A stretch of DNA of 42,882 bases from Pseudomonadota bacterium (GTDB taxonomy: Bacteria; Myxococcota_A; Bradymonadia; UBA4248), in the NCBI GenBank assembly GCA_017464085.1, contig JAFUEE010000002.1, forward strand, positions 1 through 42,882. The letters are read 5' to 3'. This document shows positions 7,335 to 15,727 of this stretch, piece after piece (position 1 is the first letter of the stretch; each line of letters starts with the position of its first letter). Both the position numbers and the translations under genes were made by a program. Below the pieces are notes generated by a model that was not told the origin of the DNA, made no database searches, and saw only the letters and a list, made by a program, of their open reading frames with translations.

Positions 7335-9677
7335 ATGGCAAAGGAAGACAACAAGGTATTATTCGAAGCACTCAATGAAGGCGATGTCGAGGCAGTAAAG
7401 TCCGCTATCGCCGCAGGGGCGGATGTCAACGCCAAAGATGAAGATGGCAATACGCCGCTTCACCGATGCAGAAATGCTGAGATTGCGAAGGTACTCATCG
7501 CCGCAGGGGCGGATGTCAACGCCAAAGATGAAGATGGCAATACGCCGCTTCACCGATGCAGAAATGCTGAGATTGCGAAGGTACTCATCGACGCCGGCGC
7601 GGATGTCAATGCAAAAAATGATAATGGCATTACGCCGCTACACAATTATCAGTATCGGCAGGGCAATATTGAGCTTGATGCCGAAGTTGTGAAGGTACTC
7701 ATCGATGCGGGCGCGGATGTCAATGCAAAAGATAATGATGGGAAAACGCCGTTACACTGTTATAAAATTGCCGGCATCTGTTGTTGTGGTGCTGCTGTGA
7801 AGGTGCTCATCAAAACAGTGAAGGCGCTCATCGACGCGGGCGCGGATGTCAATGCAAAAGATAATGATGGGAAAACGCCGTTACACGCTTGTTATGGTGC
7901 TGAAGTTGCGAAAGCGCTCATCGACGCGGGCGCGGATGTCAATGCAAAAGATAATAGAGAGAAAACGCCGTTACACAATTGTTATGATGCTGAAGTAGCG
8001 AAGGCGCTCATCGACGCGGGCGCGGATGTCAATGCAAAAGATAATAGAGAGAAAACGCCGTTACACGTTGTCGAAAAGGCGAAAGTTGCGGAGGTGCTCA
8101 TCAACGCGGGCGCGGATGTCAATGCAAAAGATAATGATGGGAAAACGCCGTTAGATGTTTGTGATGAAGATGATGAAGATATTAAAGAGTTACTCATCGA
8201 TGCGGGCGCAGTCTGTGGCGATGACGATGAATGCGACGACGATGAATGCGACGACGATGAATGCGACGACGATGAATGCGATGATGACGATGAATGCGAT
8301 GATGACGATGATGAATGCGACGATGACGATGAATGCGACGATGAGGACGATGAATGCGACGATGAGGACGATGAATGCGGCCATACGCCTGAACCCATCA
8401 CTGGTGGTCGCATTCGTGAACAGGTCATACGTGAACTGGTCATAAAAATGATGACAAATGTTGCTCCGAATGCGATGGCAGCAGGCGAAATATTTGACAA
8501 GCTTGCAGACGAACTTCCCTTTATACCGTCAAGATCATTTAACACGAGAGTTTATGGTCTTCTGAGCCGATGGGTCAAAGAAGGCATTATTGTTCGTGTG
8601 GGGCGGGGCTGTTACAAGCTCGGCGAGACAAGCACCAAACGGAAAAAGGCGACAATTAGTTTAAGCGGGTACGGTAAAGATTTCAGTATAGGGGAAATCT
8701 CTCAAGAGGTGTGGGATTACATCCAGAAGGAATGTGACGGTGATTTCGATGAATATTTAGATAATCTTGATAATGGTGATGTCCCAGACGACCTTATGCT
8801 TGCCGAAGACAGGTTTTCTATGTACGAATGTAATGACATTTACAGTATTAGCGCTTGCATGTTAGACGTATGTCAAATCGTTATTGAAGATGAAGATGGA
8901 AATGAACTTTTCAGTGCAGAAGGCGAAGATCTTAAAGATGAAGGTGTCGAGATGGAATGGAGTTCCTGGAGGGATAGTAGGGCACGCTACGCTGTGGTAT
9001 ATGCAAGTAATGAAAAGGGCACTTTCCTACGTGGCGAGTTTGATATAGATGGTGAATTTGATCCAGAGAAACTCACAGTTTTATGTAAAAAAGTATATGT
9101 GGATTTTTATAAGGGAACACATTCATTCGCACATCATTTAAGATACGAGTTGGTGACGGGTTTTAAGTACGATGGCAATGAAATAGAATGCGATTTTGTA
9201 GACACAGATGGTAAAAGCATAGAATTCGATATGGGTGAAAAAATTGATTATGTGGATGAATATGGCAATAAATGCTCAATTGATGATGAGTATGTCAAAG
9301 TTTGGGGAACGGAAGGAGGGTATATTAATGCAATTCCCGTAAAAAGATATATTGAAAAGGATGAGAGTGCCTATGACAATCACTATATCTTTATGATTCC
9401 AGAATTTTTTGCGGATTACTATGAAGAAAAGGGGGTGGAAATAGACGAGTTTAACAACTATTTGCGTTGTTACGATGTAAGCTGTGGTTCTCGTTTATAT
9501 CTTTTGGACAAAGACGGCAATCGCATTAAGGCAGTCAAAGACTTCGACCATTCGGAGCCTGACAAGGACGGCTTTATCTACTATCCCGTTCCAGATAGTG
9601 ATTTTGAGGACGGTGAGTCAGATAGAGGCTTGACGGAAGAAGCAATAGCAAAATGGAAAGCGCGTCTGGGGATGTAA
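7335..9677 (+). CDS. Ankyrin-repeat protein with Asp/Cys-rich linker and winged-helix-like region
   Basis: The start is set by AAGGAG 8 bases before the ATG. Residues about 15-290 hold eight ankyrin-type units, each with the ADVNAK(D/N) signature and TPLH. Most units are 30 residues rather than the usual 33, with a shortened segment after TPLH. Residues about 295-350 are a low-complexity tract of (D)nEC, with Cys every four to six residues. Residues about 355-435 (ending VKEGIIVRVGRGCYKL) look like a winged helix. The remaining 340 residues are acidic and beta-rich with no known domain, possibly sharing a module with the 251-aa protein at 341-1096. There is no signal peptide. Ankyrin arrays bind proteins; a DNA-contacting or effector role is only inference. 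The third unit is an almost fresh copy at DNA level. Confidence 0.85.
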   Translation: MAKEDNKVLFEALNEGDVEAVKSAIAAGADVNAKDEDGNTPLHRCRNAEIAKVLIAAGADVNAKDEDGNTPLHRCRNAEIAKVLIDAGADVNAKNDNGITPLHNYQYRQGNIELDAEVVKVLIDAGADVNAKDNDGKTPLHCYKIAGICCCGAAVKVLIKTVKALIDAGADVNAKDNDGKTPLHACYGAEVAKALIDAGADVNAKDNREKTPLHNCYDAEVAKALIDAGADVNAKDNREKTPLHVVEKAKVAEVLINAGADVNAKDNDGKTPLDVCDEDDEDIKELLIDAGAVCGDDDECDDDECDDDECDDDECDDDDECDDDDDECDDDDECDDEDDECDDEDDECGHTPEPITGGRIREQVIRELVIKMMTNVAPNAMAAGEIFDKLADELPFIPSRSFNTRVYGLLSRWVKEGIIVRVGRGCYKLGETSTKRKKATISLSGYGKDFSIGEISQEVWDYIQKECDGDFDEYLDNLDNGDVPDDLMLAEDRFSMYECNDIYSISACMLDVCQIVIEDEDGNELFSAEGEDLKDEGVEMEWSSWRDSRARYAVVYASNEKGTFLRGEFDIDGEFDPEKLTVLCKKVYVDFYKGTHSFAHHLRYELVTGFKYDGNEIECDFVDTDGKSIEFDMGEKIDYVDEYGNKCSIDDEYVKVWGTEGGYINAIPVKRYIEKDESAYDNHYIFMIPEFFADYYEEKGVEIDEFNNYLRCYDVSCGSRLYLLDKDGNRIKAVKDFDHSEPDKDGFIYYPVPDSDFEDGESDRGLTEEAIAKWKARLGM
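7407..7586 (+). repeat. Perfect 90-bp tandem duplication inside the ankyrin array
   Basis: Bases 7407-7496 and 7497-7586 are identical, each encoding one 30-residue ankyrin unit (from the Ile before AAGADVNAK to the next VL). Later units differ by many silent and replacement changes, so this duplication is recent and the array is still changing in copy number. Confidence 0.85.
8217..8384 (+). repeat. GATGAC/GAATGC microsatellite coding an Asp/Glu/Cys tract
   Basis: Short units built from GAT, GAC, GAA/GAG and TGC are repeated in frame, giving DDDEC or DDEDDEC blocks. Cys spacing widens from four to six residues along the tract. Repeat-number changes of one unit would keep the frame. Confidence 0.85.
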
Positions 9678-9690
9678 TGAAAAAGAAATA

Positions 9691-9778
9691 CCGTCTCGTG
9701 CGAGACGGATTTGGTAACGCTCTGTCAACATAAATTCGAACATGCAGATAGAGACGTGCGGTTCGCACGTCTCTTCTG
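9691..9778. repeat. Two hairpins after the ankyrin gene
   Basis: CCGTCTCG TG CGAGACGG (9691-9708) lies 13 bases after the ankyrin stop and may help end transcription, though only ATTT follows. A second hairpin (9745-9778) pairs AGAGACGTGCG with CGCACGTCTCT around GTT. It is extended by CAGA/TCTG with a single bulged T, the same outer-stem/bulge/inner-stem plan as the TAT/ATA family. Confidence 0.55.
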
Positions 9779-9784
9779 CAAACA

Positions 9785-9940
9785 TCAAACAATCGCCTCA
9801 ATAATCTCACGTCCATCATCCAACTGAACCGTCTGGAGACCTGATTTTTTATTTTTATTAAAGCAGAAACTCACCAGATAACCCTTGTTGAGGTGGAATT
9901 GGTCCAAATACCCAAGGAGCTGTTCTCTGTCTCGCGGATG
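9785..9940 (-). pseudogene. C-terminal fragment of an AAA-ATPase-like/nuclease-domain protein
   Basis: A frame with no start codon, opened after an in-frame TGA, reads DREQLLGYLDQFHLNKGYLV, then SFCFNKNKKSGLQTVQL, then GREIIEAIV and stop. I recognise this as the typical C-terminal end of AAA-ATPase-like proteins with a PD-(D/E)XK-type tail (QLxxYLD, then GYLxxFxFNKxK). Nothing of the ATPase part is attached. With the N-terminal stub at 6292-6600 and the frame at 2-154, it marks repeated decay of this family here. The assignment rests on pattern memory. Confidence 0.5.
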
Positions 9941-9988
9941 TCAATGGATGAATCATTCGTGAAACACAAAAAATAAATATAAGCGTAT

Positions 9989-10050
9989 CGTATGCGTAGC
10001 ATAGCCGCGCGCGTTCATGCCGTGCCGTATCGGCCGTCATGCCGATAGGC
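9989..10050. repeat. Two bulged TAT/ATA hairpins in the 9941-10194 gap
   Basis: The first (9989-10004) has inner TATGC, loop GTA, GCATA and only one outer base pair. The second (10024-10050) has outer GCC, bulged G, inner TATCGGC, a 6-base loop, GCCGATA and GGC. From 10051 to 10194 there is a minus-strand frame without a start codon (for example FKKLWQRLRPAHPSD) immediately past the MoxR stop. I cannot assign it to a gene. Confidence 0.6.
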
Positions 10051-10194
10051 CGGCCTCAGAAACATCCGCAACAGGCTCTGCAGGCGCAGCGGGCATATCT
10101 GATGGATGCGCGGGGCGCAGGCGCTGCCAGAGCTTTTTGAACGGATGATTTCCCCTCAATCTGGCCCGAAGGGGCGACAAAAAAAAGAAAAAGC

Positions 10195-11097
10195 TTACCC
10201 CTTGGCGGAAGCCAGAGCCTCTATGACTGTACGTTCATCGGCAGAAGCGCTTGATGCCAGGCGGATGCGGTGCGCGAGCGCGGGGACCGCGAGTTTCTGG
10301 ATATCTTCGGGGAGCACGAAGTCGCGCTTGTGCACGAGCGCGCGCGCCTTGGCCGCCTGAAGCAGATCGCGCATGGCGCGCGTCGATGCGCCCTGCACGA
10401 TGGACGCGGACGCGCGCGTCCTGTGGACGAGGCGGAGCACATCGTCCATGATATCCTCCGATGCATGGATGGCCTCCACGGCATCAAAGAGCTCGCGGAT
10501 CTTCGCAGGATCGAGCACGGGCCTGACCGGCACGGCACGCACGCCGGCGCGCAAAATCTCGCGTTCGGAGGCTTCATCCGGATAGCCCATAGAAATGCGA
10601 AACAAAAAGCGGTCGAGCTGGCTGTCAGGGAGCGGGAAAGTGCCCGAAAAATCGACAGGATTCTGCGTCGCGATGACCATGAAGGGATCGGGAAGATCGC
10701 GCGTCACCCCGTCCAGCGAAACCTGACGCTCGAACATCGCCTCGAGAAGCGCGGACTGCGCGCGGGGCTCCGCACGGTTGATCTCGTCCGCAAGCAGGAT
10801 GTTCGTAAAAATCGGCCCTTCGTGAAAGACGAACTCAGCCGCCTTCGGATCGTATATGCTCACGCCCAAAATATCCGAAGGCAGGATGTCCGACGTGAAC
10901 TGAAGCCTGCGGTAGGAAAGCCCGAGGCTCTGTGCGAACGCCGAGGCAAGCGTCGTCTTGCCGACGCCGGGCACATCCTCGATCAGAAGGTGACCTGCGG
11001 CCAGAAAGCAGATCACTGCCATTTCCACGGCTTCAGACTGGCCTTTCAGCACGGAGGCGACATTGTCACGAAGCGCCTGTATATAATCGTGAATCAT
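10195..11097 (-). CDS. MoxR-family AAA+ ATPase
   Basis: MoxR ATPases are chaperone-like AAA+ proteins that activate or assemble partner complexes, often together with von Willebrand factor A proteins. Walker A GVGKTTLA lies near residue 47, Walker B LLADEINRA near 107, and sensor 1 ATQNP near 144, followed by the lid (RAMRDLLQAAKARAL). Length, 300 aa, is typical. The ATG at 11097 is chosen; the frame can be read one codon further to TTG. Only 6 bases separate it from the stop of the upstream gene and no strong ribosome site is visible, so translation is probably coupled. No VWA partner gene lies in the window. It is the last gene of a three-gene operon. Confidence 0.9.
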   Translation of the reverse strand: MIHDYIQALRDNVASVLKGQSEAVEMAVICFLAAGHLLIEDVPGVGKTTLASAFAQSLGLSYRRLQFTSDILPSDILGVSIYDPKAAEFVFHEGPIFTNILLADEINRAEPRAQSALLEAMFERQVSLDGVTRDLPDPFMVIATQNPVDFSGTFPLPDSQLDRFLFRISMGYPDEASEREILRAGVRAVPVRPVLDPAKIRELFDAVEAIHASEDIMDDVLRLVHRTRASASIVQGASTRAMRDLLQAAKARALVHKRDFVLPEDIQKLAVPALAHRIRLASSASADERTVIEALASAKG

Positions 11098-11103
11098 CAA
11101 GAA

Positions 11104-11598
11104 TTACTGCTGGTATGTGTACTTGGCATCGACTTTGAGCATCGAATCGAGCTTTTCAGCCTGAACCGGATAGCGGTCTGCAAAATCGATGAGGTTGGCG
11201 ATCAGCGTGTTGAGCGCCGGGGTGATCTTGCGCTGGACAGTCTCGCGGTATGTCTCGGCATCCGCGCCCTTGAGGCTGCTCATCTTGGCATCGAACGCCT
11301 TGGACGCCGCGCGCATGGCCTTCTCATTTTCCTTGAGGTAGGACGACATCTTCTCGAGCAGGTCATCGGGAGAATCGATATTCTGGACCGCGATATCGCT
11401 CATGGCGATGAAATATCTGGCGATCACATCGCCGGGATCGTTTGAATCCGCCGGAACTTCGGGCGCAGCCGCCGCAGGTGCCGGAGCCGCAGCCGCAGGT
11501 GCCGGAGCAGGTGCTGCCGCAGGATCGCCCTGGGCAAATCCCTCAGCCGCGAAGAACAGGCAGGAAACAGAGAGAAGTGAAACAAAAAATTTACGCAT
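11104..11598 (-). CDS. Small exported Ala/Pro-rich protein
   Basis: An N-terminal signal peptide (MRKFFVSLLSVSCLFFAAEG, cleavage probably after GFA-Q) is followed by an Ala/Pro-only spacer of about 25 residues. A helical domain of about 110 residues follows, with no recognised family. The spacer suggests a periplasmic domain held away from a partner or the envelope. It lies between the two ATPase genes, 30 bases after the stop of the larger one, and is probably co-transcribed. The plus-strand gene at 36667-37107 encodes a protein of the same general build (signal peptide, Ala/Pro spacer, helical domain), but I see no clear sequence similarity. Function unknown. Confidence 0.8.
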   Translation of the reverse strand: MRKFFVSLLSVSCLFFAAEGFAQGDPAAAPAPAPAAAAPAPAAAAPEVPADSNDPGDVIARYFIAMSDIAVQNIDSPDDLLEKMSSYLKENEKAMRAASKAFDAKMSSLKGADAETYRETVQRKITPALNTLIANLIDFADRYPVQAEKLDSMLKVDAKYTYQQ

Positions 11599-11628
11599 AG
11601 CTGAACCCTTTTAGGCGGCAGGAGCCGA

Positions 11629-13911
11629 TCAGTAATCGTAGTCTGGGGTTGTGCTCTGAATGGGAATGCCCTCGGGAAGATCCATCAGGGGGAGATCCTG
11701 GGACACGAGCGGCTGGTGAAGGCGTCTGTACTCTTCTTCGGAGAGCGGGGGCAAGCCTTTTTCGGCGCGAAGCGCATTCGTGAGCGGCCTCGGGAGGTTG
11801 TCGTTCATCAGCATGCCGAGCTCGCGGCACTCTGCGATCGTCGCCTCCGTCAGCTGCGCAAGCCCTATATCCGTATTGTCGCGCTTTGCATAAAAAGCCG
11901 CCTTCAGCACAGCCTGCTTGATATGGCCGCCGCTGATCTCGAACTGCTCCCCGAGGAGATCGTAGGGGATATCCGGGCGGATCGGCGCATTCTTTGGGAT
12001 GAGCGATTTGAACAGCCGGCCGCGCGTGGGGCCATCCGGCATCGGGAAATAGATGCGGTATCGGATACGCCGCTTGAACGCATCGTCGAGGTTGGCCTCG
12101 ATGTTCGTCGTCAGCACCGTGACGCCTTCAAAATTCTCCATGCGCTGGAGCAGATAGGCGACTTCGAGGTTGGCATATCGGTCGTTCGTCGATTTGACCG
12201 AGGTTCTCTTTGCGAACAGGGAGTCGGCCTCATCGAAGAGCAGCATCACTCTCCCGCGCTCGGCCTCGTCGAACACGCGCGCAAGATTTTTCTCGGTCTC
12301 CCCGACATAACGGTTCATGATGCGCGAAAGATCGACGCGGAACAGGTCGAGCCCGAGATAATTGGCGATGATGCTTGCGGCCATCGTCTTACCTGTGCCC
12401 GGCGGGCCGTAAAACAGCACGCTCAGGCCGCGTCCATAGGGGAAGCGTTCGCCAAACCCCCAGTCGGAATAAATGGTGTCATGCGCATCGGCATAGAGGA
12501 GGACTTCGTCGAACTTGACGCGCTCGGCCTCAGGCAGGATGAGCTGGTCTGGCTTGAACGTCGAGGGCGGGACGAGATCCGCGAGGTCGCTCAGCTTATG
12601 TGCGAAGTATGTGCGGCAGGCCTTGTCGAGATCGTTGAGGTCAATCTTTTTGCGCCTTGCGACGATGCTGAGCCTGCGCGCTTCGCCTGCGGCCTGCCTG
12701 ATCTGCGGCTCGGACATCTCGTACCTTCGAGAGATCGCGTCGAGCGCATCGGGCGTCGGGCAGCGCTTGTCGCCCTCGAAGGCTTCCTGCCAGAGCTCGC
12801 AGCGGTGCTCCTGGCTGGGGAGCGGGATCGCGACCTGAGGCCACCCCGTCGTGAGCTTGACCATCCACAGCGTCATATCTTCCACGCCGGTCAGGAACTG
12901 CTCGTTCTGGAAAAACGATTCGAGCACGATCTGCTGGGAGCCTGTGATGAACTCCGGCAGCCGTGCGCATCGGAAATAGACGAAATCGTTGCCCAGCCTT
13001 GCTTCTCTGAAGAGGTCGGCCAGACGGACCTGGAGCGTATCCGCGTCGAGCGTGAGAAGGCTCGGCAGATCGGCGCTGAGCAGATTGCGGCCCAGAAGCG
13101 TCGCCACGGCATTGGCCGTCTTCTCCTTGCCGGCGCCGGCAGGCCCAGTCAGCACGGCAGGCAGCGTCTGCGCGCGGATGATCTGCAGGATCGCCGTCTG
13201 GCAATACTGCGGCAGGTGGAGCCTGGCCAGATCGACTTCGTCGCAGGTGCGGTATGCAAACGACGAAAGTCCTTCATCCACGGGCACATCGTGCTTGTTC
13301 GGGTCTTTGATGAACTCGAGCACGCGGTCGGCGATGATGACCTTTCGGAACGTGAGGTTGCGCTCGTATCCCTCGTGTGGGTGCATGCGCTGCTCGACCG
13401 TGAGGATGCAGTGTTTCCGTAGCGGCGCGTCATAGGCCAGGCGCGCGAGATAGCGGTCAAATTTTTCCTGGTTCTGATTGGCCAGAATGCGGCAGACGAT
13501 GCCGACGGTCGCGCATTCCAGGCCGTGGTCGCCGACCGCAAAGCCGCACAGCTCGCAGAGCGCCGGGTTGATCGCGATGCCCGCCAGGAGCGCGAGGATC
13601 TCGATATCCTCGATCGAGAGCATGAAACGCGTATAGAGCTCGGCCATGCCGATGCAGTTCTTTTCGGGCGATTCGACCCATTTCCGGACAAAACTGCGCA
13701 GCCCGTCCTCATAATTCGGCAGGCCATTGAACAGCGCCGCATCCGCCTGCCTGAGCGACCTGGCCGCAGCCATCGCCGAAATGCCGAAAGTCACGGCTGC
13801 CGCTTCATCATTGAGCTTTTTGTCGGCCGTCTCGAGATATATCCGGATCTTGAGCTGCCCGAACGCGAGAATGGAAGTGAGATCCTGAGCGATGAATTCG
13901 TCTGACATCAT
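11629..13911 (-). CDS. Two-AAA-module ATPase resembling contractile-injection-system ATPases
   Basis: The C-terminal AAA+ module is intact: GPPGTGKTMAA near residue 503, FDEADSLF near 558, and TTN near 602, followed by an Arg-rich KRRIRYRI. Around these, DLSRIMNRYVGETEKNLARV and RYANLEVAYLLQRMENFEGV closely match the ATPase found in extracellular contractile injection clusters (Afp15-like), as I recall that family. The N-terminal half has a second, degenerate P-loop (GPAGAGKEKTA near 257) with no clear Walker B, preceded by about 230 helical residues. The ATG pair at 13911/13908 follows AAAGG. It heads the operon with the exported protein and MoxR. No sheath or tube gene is in this window, but a spike-like gene lies at 26598-27455. 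A generic VCP/CbbX-like remodelling ATPase is the alternative. Confidence 0.85.
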   Translation of the reverse strand: MMSDEFIAQDLTSILAFGQLKIRIYLETADKKLNDEAAAVTFGISAMAAARSLRQADAALFNGLPNYEDGLRSFVRKWVESPEKNCIGMAELYTRFMLSIEDIEILALLAGIAINPALCELCGFAVGDHGLECATVGIVCRILANQNQEKFDRYLARLAYDAPLRKHCILTVEQRMHPHEGYERNLTFRKVIIADRVLEFIKDPNKHDVPVDEGLSSFAYRTCDEVDLARLHLPQYCQTAILQIIRAQTLPAVLTGPAGAGKEKTANAVATLLGRNLLSADLPSLLTLDADTLQVRLADLFREARLGNDFVYFRCARLPEFITGSQQIVLESFFQNEQFLTGVEDMTLWMVKLTTGWPQVAIPLPSQEHRCELWQEAFEGDKRCPTPDALDAISRRYEMSEPQIRQAAGEARRLSIVARRKKIDLNDLDKACRTYFAHKLSDLADLVPPSTFKPDQLILPEAERVKFDEVLLYADAHDTIYSDWGFGERFPYGRGLSVLFYGPPGTGKTMAASIIANYLGLDLFRVDLSRIMNRYVGETEKNLARVFDEAERGRVMLLFDEADSLFAKRTSVKSTNDRYANLEVAYLLQRMENFEGVTVLTTNIEANLDDAFKRRIRYRIYFPMPDGPTRGRLFKSLIPKNAPIRPDIPYDLLGEQFEISGGHIKQAVLKAAFYAKRDNTDIGLAQLTEATIAECRELGMLMNDNLPRPLTNALRAEKGLPPLSEEEYRRLHQPLVSQDLPLMDLPEGIPIQSTTPDYDY

Positions 13912-14022
13912 GCGCCTTTGAGTCGATCATTGATGAAAAGCCCGGCATATTCCGTCCGGCAACAGGCCGTATATTTTAGCGCGGTTGCCGCCATTTGCCA
14001 ACCATATATAGGCGTTTTGGGT

Positions 14023-14084
14023 CGCCGCTATGCCTGACGGCATACGCGGCGCGAGCACGTCCGCTATGCCTGCCGGCATACGCG
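14023..14084. repeat. Two bulged TAT/ATA hairpins, reverse orientation
   Basis: 14023-14051: outer CGCCGC, inner TATGCC, loop TGAC, GGCATA, bulged C, GCGGCG. 14062-14084: outer CGC, inner TATGCC, loop TGCC, GGCATA, bulged C, GCG. They fill the gap between the stop of the 14092-15417 gene and the start of the ATPase gene. Confidence 0.75.
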
Positions 14085-14091
14085 TCCGTGT

Positions 14092-15417
14092 TTATTTTCC
14101 GCAGCCGTATTCGCGGAGGTACCGTCCGAACGCATAGAGCATACCGCGCATGCCCTGCGTGATGAAGCGCCGCTTCGGGTCGTCCTCGATGAGGATGAGC
14201 AGCGCGCCGTTCTGCCCGGCCGTCCGCGTCACGGACAGGGAGGTCTGATTGCGCGTGCTCCCCCAGGGGCTTCGCAGTATGAGCCGGCACCAATCCTGAG
14301 ATTCGACAATTTTTTCGATTTCCAGGACGGGCACGAGCGCGACGCGGCACATCAGGCGGTTGCGCCCGATTTCCTCGACCTTGACGGCGCGCTGGAAATA
14401 CCTGGGCAGCCATTCCATGAGGAGATCGGCGATTTCGGACACCTCTCGCGACGGGGCGCTGAGTATGCGCTGGGCGTAGCAGGCGGCGAAGTGGTCTCCG
14501 AAATGCCCTGAAAGCTCTCGCAGAAGAAGCGGCCCGAATGCATTGCGCCCCATATCATCCGCAAGCGATTCAAGCGCAAGGCGTATCGGTTCATCCGACG
14601 CGCATTCATAGTCGTCGCTCAGGCCTGCGCGCGCAGAGTGGCCTGCGCGCACGGCATCCAGAAAGGCTTTCCGTGCGACCGCATCTGGGGACGCGGCATG
14701 CCGCACGCGGTCGATCACCCGTGTGCGCGCGGACACATTTTTTTCAATCATTTCCAGATACTCTCTCCAGGTCAGGGCGCAGCCGCCCTCCACGGTCACC
14801 TCGGAGGGCCCGGCGTTTTCGATGCAAGCCCCGATGGCCTCAAAGAGCTCGTGACGCTGCACCGGCTGTATGAGGCTGAGCCACGACACATCCCCGGGCT
14901 TCGCGCCGCCAGAACGCGCGCGCTCGTACACCGCGAGCGTCAGGGCATCCTGCGCCGAGATCAGCGGCGCGGTCTCGATGACCGACACCTCCGGAACCGC
15001 ATCGCGAAAGATGCGCCGGATCTGCAGAAACGTCTCGCTGGAGACCTCGCAGGCCGCCTCGGGTATCATGCGCGTGACCAGAATGACGCGCACGCCGGGC
15101 GACTTGCGCACGCAGCGCGCGAGGTTCGTCGCGCCGGATATCGCCACATCCTCCGCAAGCCCTTCGGGGGTGCGGTGCGACTCAAACGGCGTCAGGCAGA
15201 AATAGACGAGCACGTCCACATCGGCGAGCATCGTCGACGTGTCGAACGCGCTGATCATCGACCCCAGGCGCCAGCGCGCGCGAGAAAATTTTTCCCTCGG
15301 CACCCGGCCGAGGCAGACAAGGTTCGGGCGCATCCTGCGGTAGAGCCATTCCGCAAATGACGCCATCAGGGCATCGAACTGCCCCGCAAGCGCGATCGTT
15401 TTTCCAGAAACAGCCAT
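14092..15417 (-). CDS. Degenerate NAD(P)-binding Rossmann-like protein
   Basis: The ATG at 15417 has GGGAG about 10 bases upstream. The N-terminal 230 residues have the rhythm of an atypical short-chain dehydrogenase/NmrA-like Rossmann fold: IALAGQFDALM, then DVDVLVYFCLTP, then SGATNLARCVRKSPGVRVIL and VSVIETAPLI. The glycine-rich GxxGxxG nucleotide loop is not there, and no catalytic YxxxK is evident, so enzymatic activity is doubtful. The C-terminal 200 residues (SPDAVARKAFLDAV through YGRYLREYG-like end) are not assigned. There is no signal peptide. It is divergent from the zinc-ribbon gene at 15728. The GC content is high, like the operon to its left. Confidence 0.7.
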   Translation of the reverse strand: MAVSGKTIALAGQFDALMASFAEWLYRRMRPNLVCLGRVPREKFSRARWRLGSMISAFDTSTMLADVDVLVYFCLTPFESHRTPEGLAEDVAISGATNLARCVRKSPGVRVILVTRMIPEAACEVSSETFLQIRRIFRDAVPEVSVIETAPLISAQDALTLAVYERARSGGAKPGDVSWLSLIQPVQRHELFEAIGACIENAGPSEVTVEGGCALTWREYLEMIEKNVSARTRVIDRVRHAASPDAVARKAFLDAVRAGHSARAGLSDDYECASDEPIRLALESLADDMGRNAFGPLLLRELSGHFGDHFAACYAQRILSAPSREVSEIADLLMEWLPRYFQRAVKVEEIGRNRLMCRVALVPVLEIEKIVESQDWCRLILRSPWGSTRNQTSLSVTRTAGQNGALLILIEDDPKRRFITQGMRGMLYAFGRYLREYGCGK

Positions 15418-15569
15418 TTGTCCGTATCTCCCATTTTCAGTTCTTCATCAAAATTTTGCTGGCACAGACGAAGTGTCCGATATCGATGTCGAACATACGC
15501 CGTCGCATTGCCGGCGGCAAAAGAGAGGGGAGCCGGCGCGTACCGCCGGCAGGCGGAAGCGCCGGCAGG

Positions 15570-15603
15570 CGCGGCGTATCCGAGCCAGGCGAGGATAGCC
15601 GCG
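15570..15603. repeat. Bulged TAT/ATA hairpin in the 15418-15727 divergent gap
   Basis: Outer CGCGGC, bulged G, inner TATCC, an 11-base loop, GGATA and GCCGCG. Just to its left GCCGGCG and CGCCGGC (about 15533-15551) form another hairpin. Both promoters for the divergent genes should lie in this gap, but I see no convincing -35/-10 pair. Confidence 0.6.
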
Positions 15604-15727
15604 ATGCCCGAAAAATAACAACGAAAAGCGCGTCAGAAATATTTGTGATTGACGATAATCCATGCATGTGCAAAAAGCGCGGCGCTTCATGTCACCCTCC
15701 GGGGCATTTTTTTTAAGGACGAAACAA

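Noticed and set aside
7407..8160. Regularly spaced repeats that could suggest a CRISPR array
   Set aside because: The units are 90-100 bp, in frame, and encode ankyrin repeats; there are no spacers of unrelated sequence.
11716..13422. Long plus-strand frame opposite the two-AAA ATPase
   Set aside because: Antisense shadow in GC-rich coding DNA; the minus-strand frame has intact AAA motifs.
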